Shown: one piece after another, positions 55,140 through 64,000 of the stretch | Layout: every line of letters starts with the position of its first letter | How positions within the stretch are numbered: the first letter of the stretch is position 1 | From: JALORV01 sp963775635 | GTDB taxonomy: Bacteria > Pseudomonadota > Gammaproteobacteria > Burkholderiales > Burkholderiaceae_F | Length of the DNA: 64,000 nucleotides | Reading direction: 5' to 3' | Assembly: GCA_963775635.1 (NCBI GenBank) | Contig: CAVZJO010000006.1 | Coordinates: 1-64,000 of the forward strand | Notes under the pieces: generated by a model | The model's input: the letters and a program-made list of their open reading frames with translations, nothing else | Databases searched by the model: none | What the model was told of the DNA's origin: nothing | Program-made: the position numbers and the translations under genes

Positions 55140-55275
55140 ATGACCCCCGTACCCTCCATTTGCGCAGTCAGCGCCGCCCAGTTCGCCGGGTGACACATCG
55201 GGTGCGACGGTTGTGCGCAGTAATCCTCAACGCTTTCGCTGCCGATCGGGACCGCCACGCCGAGACGTTCCGCGC

Positions 55276-55500
55276 ATGTTGCTGGGCCGCATCCTGGCAG
55301 CCCTGTGGTTGCCGATGGCGGCCACCGGCGCGCTCGGCGCGGCCAAGACGCAGTCGGGCGACTACCGGATGATGCTCGGCGCCATCGAGATCACTGCACT
55401 GTCCGACGGCACCGTCGACCTGAAACTGGCCGACCGGCTGACGCAGACGACGCCGACGCGCGTAGCGCGCGCCCTGTCAAAGCTCGTAGTCGAGTCGAGT
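55276..55500 (+). pseudogene. N-terminal remnant of an MBL-fold hydrolase
   Basis: The ORF from ATG 55276 has a signal-like start (LAALWLPMAATGALGAAKTQ) and then YRMMLGAIEITALSDGTVDL, the opening of exported metallo-beta-lactamase-fold hydrolases. It breaks off after about 70 residues, before any HxHxDH motif. A further open stretch (55515-55609, ending LTLRELDSASNYGYLLLY then NAAY) belongs to something I do not recognise. A relic. Confidence 0.5.
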
Positions 55501-55710
55501 TCTGTGCACTTCGGGCTTCACCGCTCTGTTCACGCGCATCCTGACACTGCGCGAACTCGATTCCGCGTCCAACTACGGTTATCTGCTGCTCTACAACGCG
55601 GCCTACTAGCTACGTTGCCTTTTTCGCGTGACGCGCCGTCGCGGGGGCTCCCGCAAGTAAGTGTGGTGCGCGGGTTGGTCGAGCGGCCTTCGGTGACTAT
55701 GCTTTCCACT

Positions 55711-56379
55711 ATGGATGCTGCAGCAGTTCCGCACATCGTCGACGTCGTTTCGGATGTGGCGTGTCCGTGGTGCTATATCGGCAAGCGTCGGCTCGAAGCC
55801 GCGCTGTCGCTCCGTCGCGACGACGGCCCCGTCAAGGTACGGTGGCACCCGTTCCAGCTCAATCCCGAGCTTCCGCTCGGCGGCATGGACCGGCGCAAGT
55901 ACCTGACCGAGAAGTTCGGCGGGCCCGAGCGCATCAAGGAGGCTCACGAGCGCATCGCGGCGGTCGGGCAGGAGGTTGGGATCTGGTTCGACTTCGGTCG
56001 CATCGAACGCCAGCCGAACACACTCAACGCGCATCGGTTGATCAGCTGGGCACAGAAACGCGACCCGGCCACAGCGGCACTGCTGGTCGAGCGGTTGTTC
56101 CGTGCCTTCTTTATCGAAGGCGTCGACATCGGCAACATCGGGGAGTTGGTTCGGCTGGCCGGCGATGTGCAGCTGGACCGTTATCGAACGAACTCGATGC
56201 TCGCTTCGGGCGAGGGCAGCGCACAGGTCATTGCCGCCGACCAGCGCGCTCGTTCGCTCGGTGTCGGGGGCGTGCCGATGTTCATCTTCAACCAGCGACT
56301 GGCCGTGTCCGGCGCTCAGCCGGTCAAAGTGCTGCTCGACGCGTTGGCGCAAAGCGACGCGAGCGTTGCGGCGCGCTGA
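55711..56379 (+). CDS. FrnE-like DsbA-family oxidoreductase
   Basis: A 222-residue thioredoxin-fold protein of the DsbA/FrnE type. The active site is CPWC in VVSDVACPWCYIGKRRLEAA (near residue 18); the cis-Pro loop is GVGGVPMFIFN. No signal peptide, so it acts in the cytoplasm as a disulfide isomerase or a 2-hydroxychromene-isomerase-like enzyme. ATG 55711 or 55699 may be used. Confidence 0.88.
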   Translation: MDAAAVPHIVDVVSDVACPWCYIGKRRLEAALSLRRDDGPVKVRWHPFQLNPELPLGGMDRRKYLTEKFGGPERIKEAHERIAAVGQEVGIWFDFGRIERQPNTLNAHRLISWAQKRDPATAALLVERLFRAFFIEGVDIGNIGELVRLAGDVQLDRYRTNSMLASGEGSAQVIAADQRARSLGVGGVPMFIFNQRLAVSGAQPVKVLLDALAQSDASVAAR

Positions 56380-56570
56380 AGGGAATCGGCGCGCTCGATC
56401 GTGACGGGATGCCGGGCGGCATTGACCCTGCCGCCTGGCGCTGGTGTTGACTTCCGCGCAACGGACTCGCCAGTTTACGGCTGCCTCATGCGGCTCGACT
56501 ACTGCGCCGGCTGCCTTGCTCCGGTACGCTCGCGAGTTTGCCGATTTCGCTCGGCGGCGTTGTGCATTTC

Positions 56571-57920
56571 ATGAAGTCCATCGTCATTCCGCGACCGACT
56601 GACTGGCTGCGGCGCTTCGCGCTGGCGGCCGATGACCTGCTGCGCGATGCGACGTATCGGCGCCTGTGGACCTCGATCTTCATCAGCTCGTTCGGGGCAC
56701 AGGTCACAATGCTGGCGCTGCCGCTGACGGCAGCCGTGCTGCTGCACGCGACACCGACGCAGATGGGCCTGCTGACCGCCATGGAGGTGGTGCCCTTCGT
56801 ACTGTTCTCGCTGCCGTCGGGCGTCTACCTGGATCGCGTGCGCAAGTTGCCCGTCTACGTCTGGGGCGAGGTGCTGCTGGCGCTGTTCGTGGCCAGCGTG
56901 CCGCTCGCGTGGTGGGCCGGCTGGCTTTCAATGACCTGGCTCTATTTCATCGGATTCGCGTTGGGCACCGTGTACACGATCGCGGGTAGCGCAGCGCAGA
57001 TCGTGCTGACGCAGATCGTTCCGCGCCAGCGCCTGGTCGAAGCGCACGCGAAGAACGCGCTTGCCAGCTCGTCGGCCGAAGTGGCCGGACCAGGCCTTGC
57101 CGGTGCATTGATCAAGCTGGTCGGGGCGCCGCTTGCGCTGCTGGCCGACGCGGTACTGCTGCTGATCTCGGCACTGATCCTGCGGGGTATCCGCGTGACC
57201 GAGGGTCCGCTGCACGTGGCGACCGATTTCTGGCCCGCACTGCGCGCCGGGATGCGTTTCGTGGCCGAGCATCGCCTGCTGGTGACGATGGCGCTGATGG
57301 TCGGCGGATGGCAGATGTGCCATCAGTCGGCACTGGTCGTGCAGATTCTGTTTGCCACTCGCACGCTGGGACTTTCGGAGGGTGGGGTGGGCCTGTCGTA
57401 CATCGCCTTGGGCGTGGGAACGATCGTGACGAGCGCCGTCGGCAACCGCATTTCGCGGCGCTACGGGCCGGGACCGACGCTCGTGCTCGGCTTCGTGACC
57501 TGCGGCGTCGGCTGGCTGCTTGGCGCCGTGGCGCCGGTCTCGACTCTCGGCATCGCGATGTTCGGGCTGATGTTGATGCTGTTCGGGGTCGGCGCGGTGC
57601 TGATTTTCATCACCTTTCTTTCGCTGCGACAGGCGGTGACCCCGGCTCCGATGCTGGGTCGCATGACCAGCACCATGCGCTGGCTGATCCTGCTGCCGGC
57701 CGGGCCGGGCGCGCTGCTCGGCGGCTGGCTCGGTGAGCATCTGGGACTGCGGGCTTCGATGGCGTTCGCCAGGGTGTCGGTGCTCGTCATCGCTGCGCTC
57801 GCATGGCGCCAGCCGATCATCCGGCAGACACGTGTGCTGCCCGTCGTGCACGAGGGCGCGGGGCTGGTGCTGCCCGCTTCGGCGGCGCAACCCGCGGCTG
57901 CTTCGTCGGCTGTCTCGTGA
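56571..57920 (+). CDS. MFS transporter (EntS-like family)
   Basis: A 449-residue transporter with about 12 helices. TYRRLWTSIFISSFGAQVTM, the loop GVYLDRVRKLPVYVWGEVLL and VPRQRLVEAHAKNALASSSA are typical of the MFS_3/EntS family, which exports siderophores or drugs. ATG at 56571 is preferred over TTG 56538. The substrate is unknown. The gene follows frnE at 191 bp. Confidence 0.88.
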   Translation: MKSIVIPRPTDWLRRFALAADDLLRDATYRRLWTSIFISSFGAQVTMLALPLTAAVLLHATPTQMGLLTAMEVVPFVLFSLPSGVYLDRVRKLPVYVWGEVLLALFVASVPLAWWAGWLSMTWLYFIGFALGTVYTIAGSAAQIVLTQIVPRQRLVEAHAKNALASSSAEVAGPGLAGALIKLVGAPLALLADAVLLLISALILRGIRVTEGPLHVATDFWPALRAGMRFVAEHRLLVTMALMVGGWQMCHQSALVVQILFATRTLGLSEGGVGLSYIALGVGTIVTSAVGNRISRRYGPGPTLVLGFVTCGVGWLLGAVAPVSTLGIAMFGLMLMLFGVGAVLIFITFLSLRQAVTPAPMLGRMTSTMRWLILLPAGPGALLGGWLGEHLGLRASMAFARVSVLVIAALAWRQPIIRQTRVLPVVHEGAGLVLPASAAQPAAASSAVS

Positions 57921-58012
57921 CTTCGGCACGGAACTCGCAGCGCCTGTCGCATGGCGCGCGCGTTCCCATCGACCGGGGCTAGGCTCGGGAATCGCGTCGT
58001 CGGGAGACTCGA

Positions 58013-58903
58013 ATGGGCAACGGCGTCATCGCGGGTGCAATCGCGCTCGCCGCATGGATGCCGGTTGCGCTTGCCGCCGACCGGCTTGCAGACCTGCAAC
58101 GAGTCGTCGATGCCGAGCGCGCGTTTGCCGCGCGTGCGCAGGTGATCAATCCGCGCCAGGCGTTCATCGAATACTTCGCGCCGGACGCGATCGCCTACAT
58201 GCCGTTTCCCGGTCCCGCCTTCCCCGCGCTGCACGAAGGACCGGACTGGCCGGTCAACATCCAGTGGCGGCCGGTCGCGGCGGCCATCTCCGGTGCGGGC
58301 GACATGGGCTACACCACGGGTCCCAGCGAGTACCGCAAGACCGCTGTCGACCCGCCGACCCGGTTCGGCCACTACACATCGGTCTGGCAGCGCCAGCAAA
58401 ATGGTCGCTTACTGGTGCGCATCGACATAGGCATCGATCATCCCGCCCCGACGCAGCGCGCTGCCGATTGGCAGCCGCCGGTACAGCACCCGGTCGCGGC
58501 GGCGCCGCTATCGCCCGATCGTCGCGCCGCGGCCGAGCGTCAGATGCGGGAGCTTGATGCGCGCATCGGCGCGGCCGCCCGACAGGATCCGTCGACCGCA
58601 TTCGCACAGGTGCTGTCCGATGACGCGAGGCTGCACCTGGGTGGTCGCCATCCGGTGATCGGCAGAGTTGCAGCACTTGCAACGCTGGGCGGCGCCGACC
58701 AAACGTTCGGCTGGTTGCCCGAGGGCGCGGCGATGGCGGAATCCGGTGACTTCGGGTTCACCTATGGCCGCGGCCGCTGGTCGCGCGCTTCGGCGGCCGA
58801 GTCGGGTGATCTTGTGTACCTGAACGTCTGGCAGCTGCGTGGCGACGCCTGGCGGATGATCGTGCACGTTTCGCACACCGTGCAGCCGCGACCGTCGCAG
58901 TAG
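58013..58903 (+). CDS. Exported protein with two SnoaL/DUF4440-like domains
   Basis: A 296-residue protein preceded by GGAGA. A signal peptide covers residues 1-21 (ALAAWMPVALAADR). Two similar NTF2-like units follow: residues 25-135, with AERAFAARAQVINPRQAFIE and GDMGYTTGPSEYR, and 170-292, with RQMRELDARIGAAARQDPST and GDFGFTYGRGRWS. Each has the Gly-Asp-x-Gly-aromatic-Thr pattern of DUF4440. Function unknown; probably an internal duplication. It is convergent with the GGDEF gene. Confidence 0.7.
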   Translation: MGNGVIAGAIALAAWMPVALAADRLADLQRVVDAERAFAARAQVINPRQAFIEYFAPDAIAYMPFPGPAFPALHEGPDWPVNIQWRPVAAAISGAGDMGYTTGPSEYRKTAVDPPTRFGHYTSVWQRQQNGRLLVRIDIGIDHPAPTQRAADWQPPVQHPVAAAPLSPDRRAAAERQMRELDARIGAAARQDPSTAFAQVLSDDARLHLGGRHPVIGRVAALATLGGADQTFGWLPEGAAMAESGDFGFTYGRGRWSRASAAESGDLVYLNVWQLRGDAWRMIVHVSHTVQPRPSQ

Positions 58904-58927
58904 GGCCGCTTGCAGTGCGCGGCCGAG

Positions 58928-60799
58928 TTACGCAGCGCTGGCCTGGGGCGACGGATTGGGTGTCGCACCCGCCATGCGCGCAACGACACAGTCGCGTCCA
59001 TTCGCCTTGGCGGCATAGAGCGCTTCATCGGCCCGGCGCAGCAGATGCGTGACGGTGTCGCCCGGCGCGGACAGGGTAAGCCCGATGCTGATCGTGACCC
59101 GGCGTCCCGCAAGATGGTGGGTCAGGTCGAGCGAGCGAACCTGCGCGAGCAGCCGCTCGGCCAGGCGCCGCGCATCGATTTCGCTGGCGCCGCGGTTAAC
59201 GATCAGGAACTCCTCGCCGCCGAGCCGACCGAGCTTGACGGGCTCCTGCGCCACCGCGCGCAGCGCGCTCGAGATGGCGCGCAGGATGTCGTCGCCGAGA
59301 AGATGACCGTGCTCATCGTTGATTGATTTGAAGTGATCGATGTCGACGATCAGCACCGCGCATCCGTCCGATGCAGCAAGCAGCGCTTCGGTCTCGGCCA
59401 GCACCATTCGCCGATTCGGCACGCCGGTCAGTTCGTCGGTCATCGCAAGCGTCCGCATCGCCTGGCTGGTGCGTCGGCTGCGCCAAGTCAGCGTTGCCAT
59501 CACGAGCGTCAGCATCACGATCAGCGCAATCACCGTCTCCTGCAGCCGCGTGGCGCGTCGTTGCTGCTCGAGCGCATGCACGGTCGTGTCTTTCTGTTGC
59601 TGCAGCAGCGCGTTTTCCTTGTCTTTCGCCATGGTCAGGCTCGCGTAGCGCTGGTCGAGCTGGCGTTGCAGCATCGCATCGTTGGCGGTGTGGAACTGCA
59701 CGTGCTGTTCGTAGGCGGCCTGCCACTCGCCGAGTGCCGCGAGTGCGCGCGCAAGCTCCGCACGCGTGATCGCTATTTCGCCGACCGAATCGGCCTTGAT
59801 GAAGCCCGCGAGGGCCGCCTGCAGCGGCTGAATGCTCTCGCGTGGGCGCTGCAGACCCCGCAGCGCCGCGCCACGCTGCAGCCTGATCTGCGTCAGCAGC
59901 ATCTCGTCGGCCGTCGCGCCCTGATGGTTCGCTGCGCGATCGAGCAGCGATAGCGCATCGAGGTAGTTGCCGCGCGCGTTTTGAACCTGCGCCAGCCCGC
60001 GCAATGCGTAGGCTTCGCCGCGTGCGTAGCCGATCTGCCGGCTCAGTCGCAGCATTTCGGTGAACGACTGCTCGGCCGCGTTCCATTCCTTCAGCTTCTC
60101 CAGAACGCGTCCCAGGTTGTATCGCGTCACCACTTCATCTCGCGTGAGGCCGGCCCTGATCTGCATCTGCAGCGATGTTTCGTAATGGTCGCGCGCCTGC
60201 TGATAATCGCCGACCCGGCCGTACAGGCCGGCGATGCCGTTGATGGTGTTGCGGACCTGCTGGGTCAGGCCGAGCGATTCGTAGATCGACTGCGCGCGCT
60301 GCAGATCGGCAAGACCGGCGGCGAATCCACCCTGCACACCGCTCAGGTCGCCGCGCAGGAACAACGCGTCGGCCAGCAGTTCCCGCTCCTCGTAGAGCTC
60401 GGCAACGGTCACCGCCTCCTGATAGAGCGCGGCGGCTCGGCTGGTTTCGTTGGCCAGTTCGTTGAGTTCGCCTTCGCAGTTGGCCACCTGGGCGCGCAGG
60501 CCGGGCCGCGACGAGCGCGGCAGCAGGGCCCGCGCCCGGTCGACATGCAGCATCGCCTGCATGCGATCGCGTTCGGAGTAGTAGTCGCACAGCAGCGTGT
60601 GCGCGCGGATCTCGAGTTCGACGTCGGGCCGCTCGGCGAGCAGCCGCAGCGCCTGCTCGACCTGCCTGCGACTCGATTCCGGATCGACGCGTGTCTGCGC
60701 GCGTGCCTGGTCCAGCAGCGCGGCGACGTCCTCGCGCGCGGCCGCGGGCTGGCCCAGAGCTGCGACCAGAGCGAGGGTGAGGATTGCGAGACGCGCCAT
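58928..60799 (-). CDS. TPR-GGDEF diguanylate cyclase, membrane-bound
   Basis: A 623-residue protein. A signal peptide (MARLAILTLALVAALGQPAA) is followed by periplasmic TPR repeats (about 25-405), a short coiled coil, one transmembrane helix (TVIALIVMLTLVMATLTWRS, near 436) and a cytoplasmic GGDEF domain with RLGGEEFLIV and LTGVPNRRMVLAE. The active-site motif GGEEF is intact, so it should make cyclic di-GMP. An RxxD inhibitory site could not be placed. The start ATG 60799 follows no strong ribosome site; an in-frame extension to 61054 is less likely. Confidence 0.85.
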   Translation of the reverse strand: MARLAILTLALVAALGQPAAAREDVAALLDQARAQTRVDPESSRRQVEQALRLLAERPDVELEIRAHTLLCDYYSERDRMQAMLHVDRARALLPRSSRPGLRAQVANCEGELNELANETSRAAALYQEAVTVAELYEERELLADALFLRGDLSGVQGGFAAGLADLQRAQSIYESLGLTQQVRNTINGIAGLYGRVGDYQQARDHYETSLQMQIRAGLTRDEVVTRYNLGRVLEKLKEWNAAEQSFTEMLRLSRQIGYARGEAYALRGLAQVQNARGNYLDALSLLDRAANHQGATADEMLLTQIRLQRGAALRGLQRPRESIQPLQAALAGFIKADSVGEIAITRAELARALAALGEWQAAYEQHVQFHTANDAMLQRQLDQRYASLTMAKDKENALLQQQKDTTVHALEQQRRATRLQETVIALIVMLTLVMATLTWRSRRTSQAMRTLAMTDELTGVPNRRMVLAETEALLAASDGCAVLIVDIDHFKSINDEHGHLLGDDILRAISSALRAVAQEPVKLGRLGGEEFLIVNRGASEIDARRLAERLLAQVRSLDLTHHLAGRRVTISIGLTLSAPGDTVTHLLRRADEALYAAKANGRDCVVARMAGATPNPSPQASAA

Positions 60800-61010
60800 G
60801 GTGCGCCGGTGGGATGGAGGCGGCCATTGTGCCGCGGGCCGGGTGCCGGAGCAGGTCTCCGCAGGGCCCGCATCCACGGCATTGTTCGACCATAGTCCGC
60901 GTGGCAGCGCGATGCGCGACAGCCCGCCGTTGACGTCCGCGCGGAAGGGCAGCGGCACCGGTAAGCTCACCGCGGCTGAGACTGATTCATCGACCATGGA
61001 GGCAGCGGCG

Positions 61011-61760
61011 ATGGCGGCAAAGGTAGCGTTGGTGACGGGAGCCGGCAGCGGCATCGGACGCGCGGTGGCCGGCGCGTTTCTGCGAGCCGGGTATACGGTC
61101 GCGCTCGCAGGTCGTCGCGCGGACGCCCTCGAGCAGACGTCTGCTCAGGTGACTGGTGGCGGCCGCGCGCTGATCATTCCGACCGACGTGACCGACCCGT
61201 CGGCGGTGCGCGGACTGTTCGATCGCGTCGTTTCGGAAGCCGGCCGGCTCGACGTGCTGTTCAACAACGCCGGTGGTGGTGCACCGCCGGTGCCACTCGA
61301 GGAACTGACGCTCGCCCAGTGGCGGACAGTGGTCGACGTCAACCTGAACGGCACTTTTTATTGCATCCAGCAAGCATTTCGCGTGATGAAGGCGCAGGAC
61401 CCGGGGGGCGGCCGCATCATCAACAACGGATCGATCTCGGCGCACGCGCCGCGCCCGAACTCGGCGCCCTACACGGCGACCAAGCACGCAGTCACCGGAC
61501 TGACCAAGGCTGCGGCACTCGACGGACGCCAGCACAACATCGTGGTCGGACAGATCGACATCGGCAACGCGGCCACACCAATGACCGAGCGCATGCAGCA
61601 GGGAGTGCTGCAGGCGAACGGGACGACGGCACCGGAGCCGGTAATGGACGTCAAACTAGTGGCCGACGCGGTGCTGCACATGGCGAGCCTGCCACTCGAC
61701 GCCAACGTGCTGTTCATGACGATCATGGCGACGCGGATGCCTTTTGTGGGCCGCGGCTAG
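61011..61760 (+). CDS. SDR family oxidoreductase
   Basis: A 249-residue classical short-chain dehydrogenase. GGAGG lies eight bases before ATG 61011, which is preferred to ATG 60996. Cofactor motif GAGSGIG, NNAGGGAPPVPLEEL, catalytic Ser in NNGSISAHAPRPNSA and YTATK are present. TKAAALDGRQHNIVVGQIDI replaces the common RVNxIxPGxxxT. Substrate unknown; divergent from the GGDEF gene. Confidence 0.87.
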   Translation: MAAKVALVTGAGSGIGRAVAGAFLRAGYTVALAGRRADALEQTSAQVTGGGRALIIPTDVTDPSAVRGLFDRVVSEAGRLDVLFNNAGGGAPPVPLEELTLAQWRTVVDVNLNGTFYCIQQAFRVMKAQDPGGGRIINNGSISAHAPRPNSAPYTATKHAVTGLTKAAALDGRQHNIVVGQIDIGNAATPMTERMQQGVLQANGTTAPEPVMDVKLVADAVLHMASLPLDANVLFMTIMATRMPFVGRG

Positions 61761-61813
61761 CGTTCCGACTGGCGATTCGAAAGCCTGATCTGCCGTCGGA
61801 TCCGCCGTGAGCG

Positions 61814-63212
61814 CTACGGCGCGAGTCGTTTGAGCGCGCGCTGCGTCTGGTCGAGCGCCCGGCCAGGCTGCTTCTTGGCCTGCAGCTCATTGCGCAACGC
61901 AGTCAACTCGGTGCGCGCGGCGTCGCGCTCACCGGCGTGGGCTTGCAGGATCGCACGACAGTAGCGCCACACCACCGTTTCGCCCTCGTTGCGGGGTTTC
62001 GGATACAGCCACTCGAATGTGGCTAGATGTTCCTTGCCCGGAAGGATTGCAAGAAACCGGGCGTCGTCGTCGGCGTTGAACAGCTGCGAGAAGTAAATGG
62101 GGCTCCACAGGGCATTCCGCTGCGGCCCGCTGACGGTTTCACCGTTGAGTCGCATCTCGTTGGCGGTGCGCACCGCATGCGGCGCGTAGCCCGCGCGCCA
62201 AAGCCACGCCGCATACTGCAGACGACGCACGAAAGGCAGGTCCCGCTTGGCAGCTACCGCCTTGCTGAAGTGCGCGACGGCGTCGTCTTCGCGGTTGCGC
62301 ACTGCGAAATAGTGCGCGCGCATCGCATTGGCATACACATTCCCTGCATCGTCGGTGAGCGCGCGACGGAAGTGCGCGTCCGGACTGGCGTCGGCTGCGC
62401 CTTCGCGCGCGCGCAGGAACTCGCCCCACCCGATATGCGCACGCAGATCGCCGGCTCGTTCACCCTGTGCCGTCGCCAGCCCAGCGACAAGGATCGGCAG
62501 CAGTTGGTTGGCGATATCCGTGAACGACTCGGTGTCGCTGCGGATGCGCACGTCGCGCAGCCAGTGCATGGCGCAATCTTCGCGCGCAGTCTGAAGAATC
62601 GCGGACTGCGGGTATTTCTCGGTGAGTTCGCCAAGCCGCTTCCAGCCGGCGGCATGGCCTCCGCTGGCACAAAGGTCCGCTGCCGATGCAACAGCCTGCT
62701 GCTCGGCCTTTTGCTCGGCTTCTCTGGTCGAGCAGATGTTGGCGCCACGCCCATCCTCCGCCCACAGCGATGACGGCAGCCGCTGCGGCGGCAGCAATCC
62801 AGAGCAACTGCCGCCGTCGCGGCGACAAGCGCGCAATCGCGGCGACGACGCCCGGCACCGGATCGCCCTGCGGTTCGTACATCGTCACCGCCTTGAGATA
62901 GGGCGGTACTGCCTCCAGCGGCGTGGGTGCGAGTTTTACCGGCAGCACGCGGCCACGCGGATGCGGCCAGCGCGCCTGTATCAGTCCGAGTTCGGCCAGC
63001 GCGTAGCTGCCCGCCGCCACGGCTTCGGGGCTTAGCAGGAAGACGAACAGGTCGCATTCCTCGATCGCCTCGCGCAACTCGGCATCGAACGGCTGGCCGG
63101 GTTCGAGCTCCGCGCGATCGACGAAGGGATCGTGCCCTTCGGCTACCAGGGCGAGGCGCAGCCGCTCGACGAGGTCGCGGTACTTGGACGAATAGGAGAT
63201 AAAGATCTTCAT
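61814..63212 (-). CDS. TIR domain/transmembrane/helical-repeat protein, one frameshift
   Basis: About 465 residues. Residues 1-130 are a TIR_2 domain (MKIFISYSSKYRDLVERLRL, EGHDPFVDRAELEPGQPFD, VFLLSPEAVAAGSYALAELG), with Glu in ALAELG at the place of the catalytic Glu of TIR NADases. A membrane helix follows near 150 (LLWIAAAAAAAVIAVGGGWA). The frame shifts by one base near 62735 and continues to a helical-repeat C-terminus (LTDDAGNVYANAMRAHYFAV, VAHFSKAVAAKRDLPFVRRL). Both parts align as one gene. Such architectures occur in bacterial signalling or defence; function not known. Start ATG 63212. Confidence 0.75.
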
Positions 63213-63320
63213 CGACTGCGGCGCAGGGAACATCGATCCTTCGCAGCGGATGCGGATTGTCGCAGCAGCGCGGCCCGAATCGCGGGCGCGCTAGGCACCC
63301 TCCCGCGTTTCTGGCAATAT

Positions 63321-63336
63321 GCGTGCATATGCACGC
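63321..63336. promoter_or_regulatory. 16-bp perfect palindrome over the MarR start codon
   Basis: GCGTGCATATGCACGC is fully self-complementary, and its centre ATATG contains the ATG of the marR gene (63329-63331). A MarR dimer bound here would block its own translation start or promoter; MarR autoregulation is common. It lies 109 bp from the divergent TIR gene. Confidence 0.6.
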
Positions 63337-63826
63337 CAAGAGCACCAAGGGTCCAGATCGCTCGCCGCCGGCCGGCGTTTGCACTTGCTCGAACGTACGC
63401 GGCCTGGCGCGCCGTTTGACGGGGCTTTACGACGCCAAACTGGCGCGTCACGGGCTGACGGTGACGCAGTACGCAGCGCTGGCCATGTTGATGCACGCTC
63501 CCCGGCCGCTATCCGTTGCCGCGCTTGCGCGGCGACTTCAGATGGACCGCACCACGACCTCCCGCCTGGTGGGTCCGCTTCACCATGAAGGGCTAGTGGC
63601 GCGGGTTGAGGTCCGCGATATCGACAGCGACACGCGCGCTCGGCCACTGCAGCTGACCGCAAAGGGCCGCAAACGCCTGCTCGCTGCGGTGCCATCGTGG
63701 CTGGCCGCGCAGAAGCAGGTGGAAGCGGTGCTCGGCGCGCCGCTACACGACGCACTCAATCGAACTGCGGACGCCGCTAGCCGAGCGCTGGCATCCGCCG
63801 ACATCGAGGATACGGAGGCCGCATGA
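63329..63826 (+). CDS. MarR-family transcriptional regulator
   Basis: A 165-residue winged-helix regulator. The HTH is in PLSVAALARRLQMDRTTTSR and the wing in VEVRDIDSDTRARPLQLTAK. ATG 63329 lies inside the palindrome; there is no Shine-Dalgarno sequence, so initiation may be leaderless or weak. It overlaps the MFS gene by four bases (ATGA), the usual repressor-efflux pairing. Confidence 0.88.
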   Translation: MHAKSTKGPDRSPPAGVCTCSNVRGLARRLTGLYDAKLARHGLTVTQYAALAMLMHAPRPLSVAALARRLQMDRTTTSRLVGPLHHEGLVARVEVRDIDSDTRARPLQLTAKGRKRLLAAVPSWLAAQKQVEAVLGAPLHDALNRTADAASRALASADIEDTEAA

Positions 63827-64000
63827 CATCGTCGTCACGTGCCTGGTGGCCAGGCATCGCGACAGCGGCCGCGCTGCTGATGGTCACCATGGGCGCCCGC
63901 CAGACGCTCGGGCTGTTGATTTCGCCGATCAATTCGTCGACCGGACTCGGTATCGTGACGATCAGCTTCGCGCTGGCCGTCGGGCAGTTCATCTGGGGTG
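63823..64000 (+). CDS. MFS transporter, N-terminal part
   Basis: The first 59 residues before the window ends. MTSSSRAWWPGIATAAALLM opens a first helix and MGARQTLGLLISPINSSTGL is an early MFS pattern seen in NarK/OxlT-like or YbfB-type members. Its ATG overlaps the marR stop, so MarR probably controls it. Substrate cannot be told from this fragment. Confidence 0.8.
   Translation, partial: MTSSSRAWWPGIATAAALLMVTMGARQTLGLLISPINSSTGLGIVTISFALAVGQFIWG

Overview
The window is high-GC (roughly two thirds G+C) bacterial chromosomal DNA. It carries several Bug/TctC solute receptors, a TRAP and a TTT carboxylate transporter, fused isobutyryl-CoA mutase, a LigD/Ku end-joining operon and an ECF42-type sigma factor cluster. 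This mix fits an environmental betaproteobacterium, most likely Burkholderiales; that is inference from gene content. I saw no rRNA, tRNA, CRISPR array, phage block or intact insertion sequence.

Layout. 1-4.5 kb: the start of an RND adaptor gene divergent from a TetR repressor around a perfect operator, then icmF behind a LiuR-like palindrome; TetR and icmF are riddled with frameshifts. 4.5-10 kb: a beta-propeller lipoprotein, YihY, two small ORFs, 6-phosphogluconate dehydrogenase, gluconokinase and exonuclease III. 10-12.4 kb is a scar: a cyclase/ATPase regulator that lost its C-terminus, a 13-bp perfect hairpin, and a doubly deleted copy of the icmF 3' end. 12.4-14.8 kb: a small exported protein, a zinc alcohol dehydrogenase and a WxP/Q-rich exported protein. 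14.9-20.2 kb: DUF72 divergent from ligD-ku-merR/TPR (non-homologous end joining). 20.2-24.6 kb: a MacAB-like exporter with two permeases.

24.7-41.6 kb is an organic-acid uptake and catabolism block: TRAP DctPQM with a dehydrogenase and a TauD-type dioxygenase; a TIM-barrel isomerase divergent from TctCBA, a CoA-transferase and a crotonase; a 2-hydroxyacid dehydrogenase; two orphan Bug receptors; and a uronate dehydrogenase/lactonase pair. Gene remnants (serine hydrolase, SRPBCC, SCO1) lie between these units. 42-47.4 kb: a MalT-like regulator, an NmrA oxidoreductase behind a helically phased repeat array, and two cytochromes c. 47.4-51.2 kb: a six-gene ECF42 sigma/DGPF cluster on the minus strand. 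51.2-55.3 kb: MoaD/ThiS with a BNR-repeat protein, Ada, and a cytochrome c with a GlyGly-type C-terminal tail. 55.3-64 kb: an MBL remnant, FrnE, MFS, a duplicated SnoaL-like protein, a TPR-GGDEF cyclase, an SDR, a TIR-TM-repeat protein and MarR coupled to an MFS gene that runs off the end.

Frameshifts are unevenly spread: about ten in icmF between 1.6 and 3.73 kb, three or more in TetR, five in ligD, two in the MalT-like gene, and single ones in gnd, adh, ku and the TIR gene, while 20-41 kb is almost clean. Because conserved protein sequence resumes after each shift, I read most of them as sequence error rather than decay. The short remnants and the 12-kb icmF fragment carry real deletions and are genuine relics.
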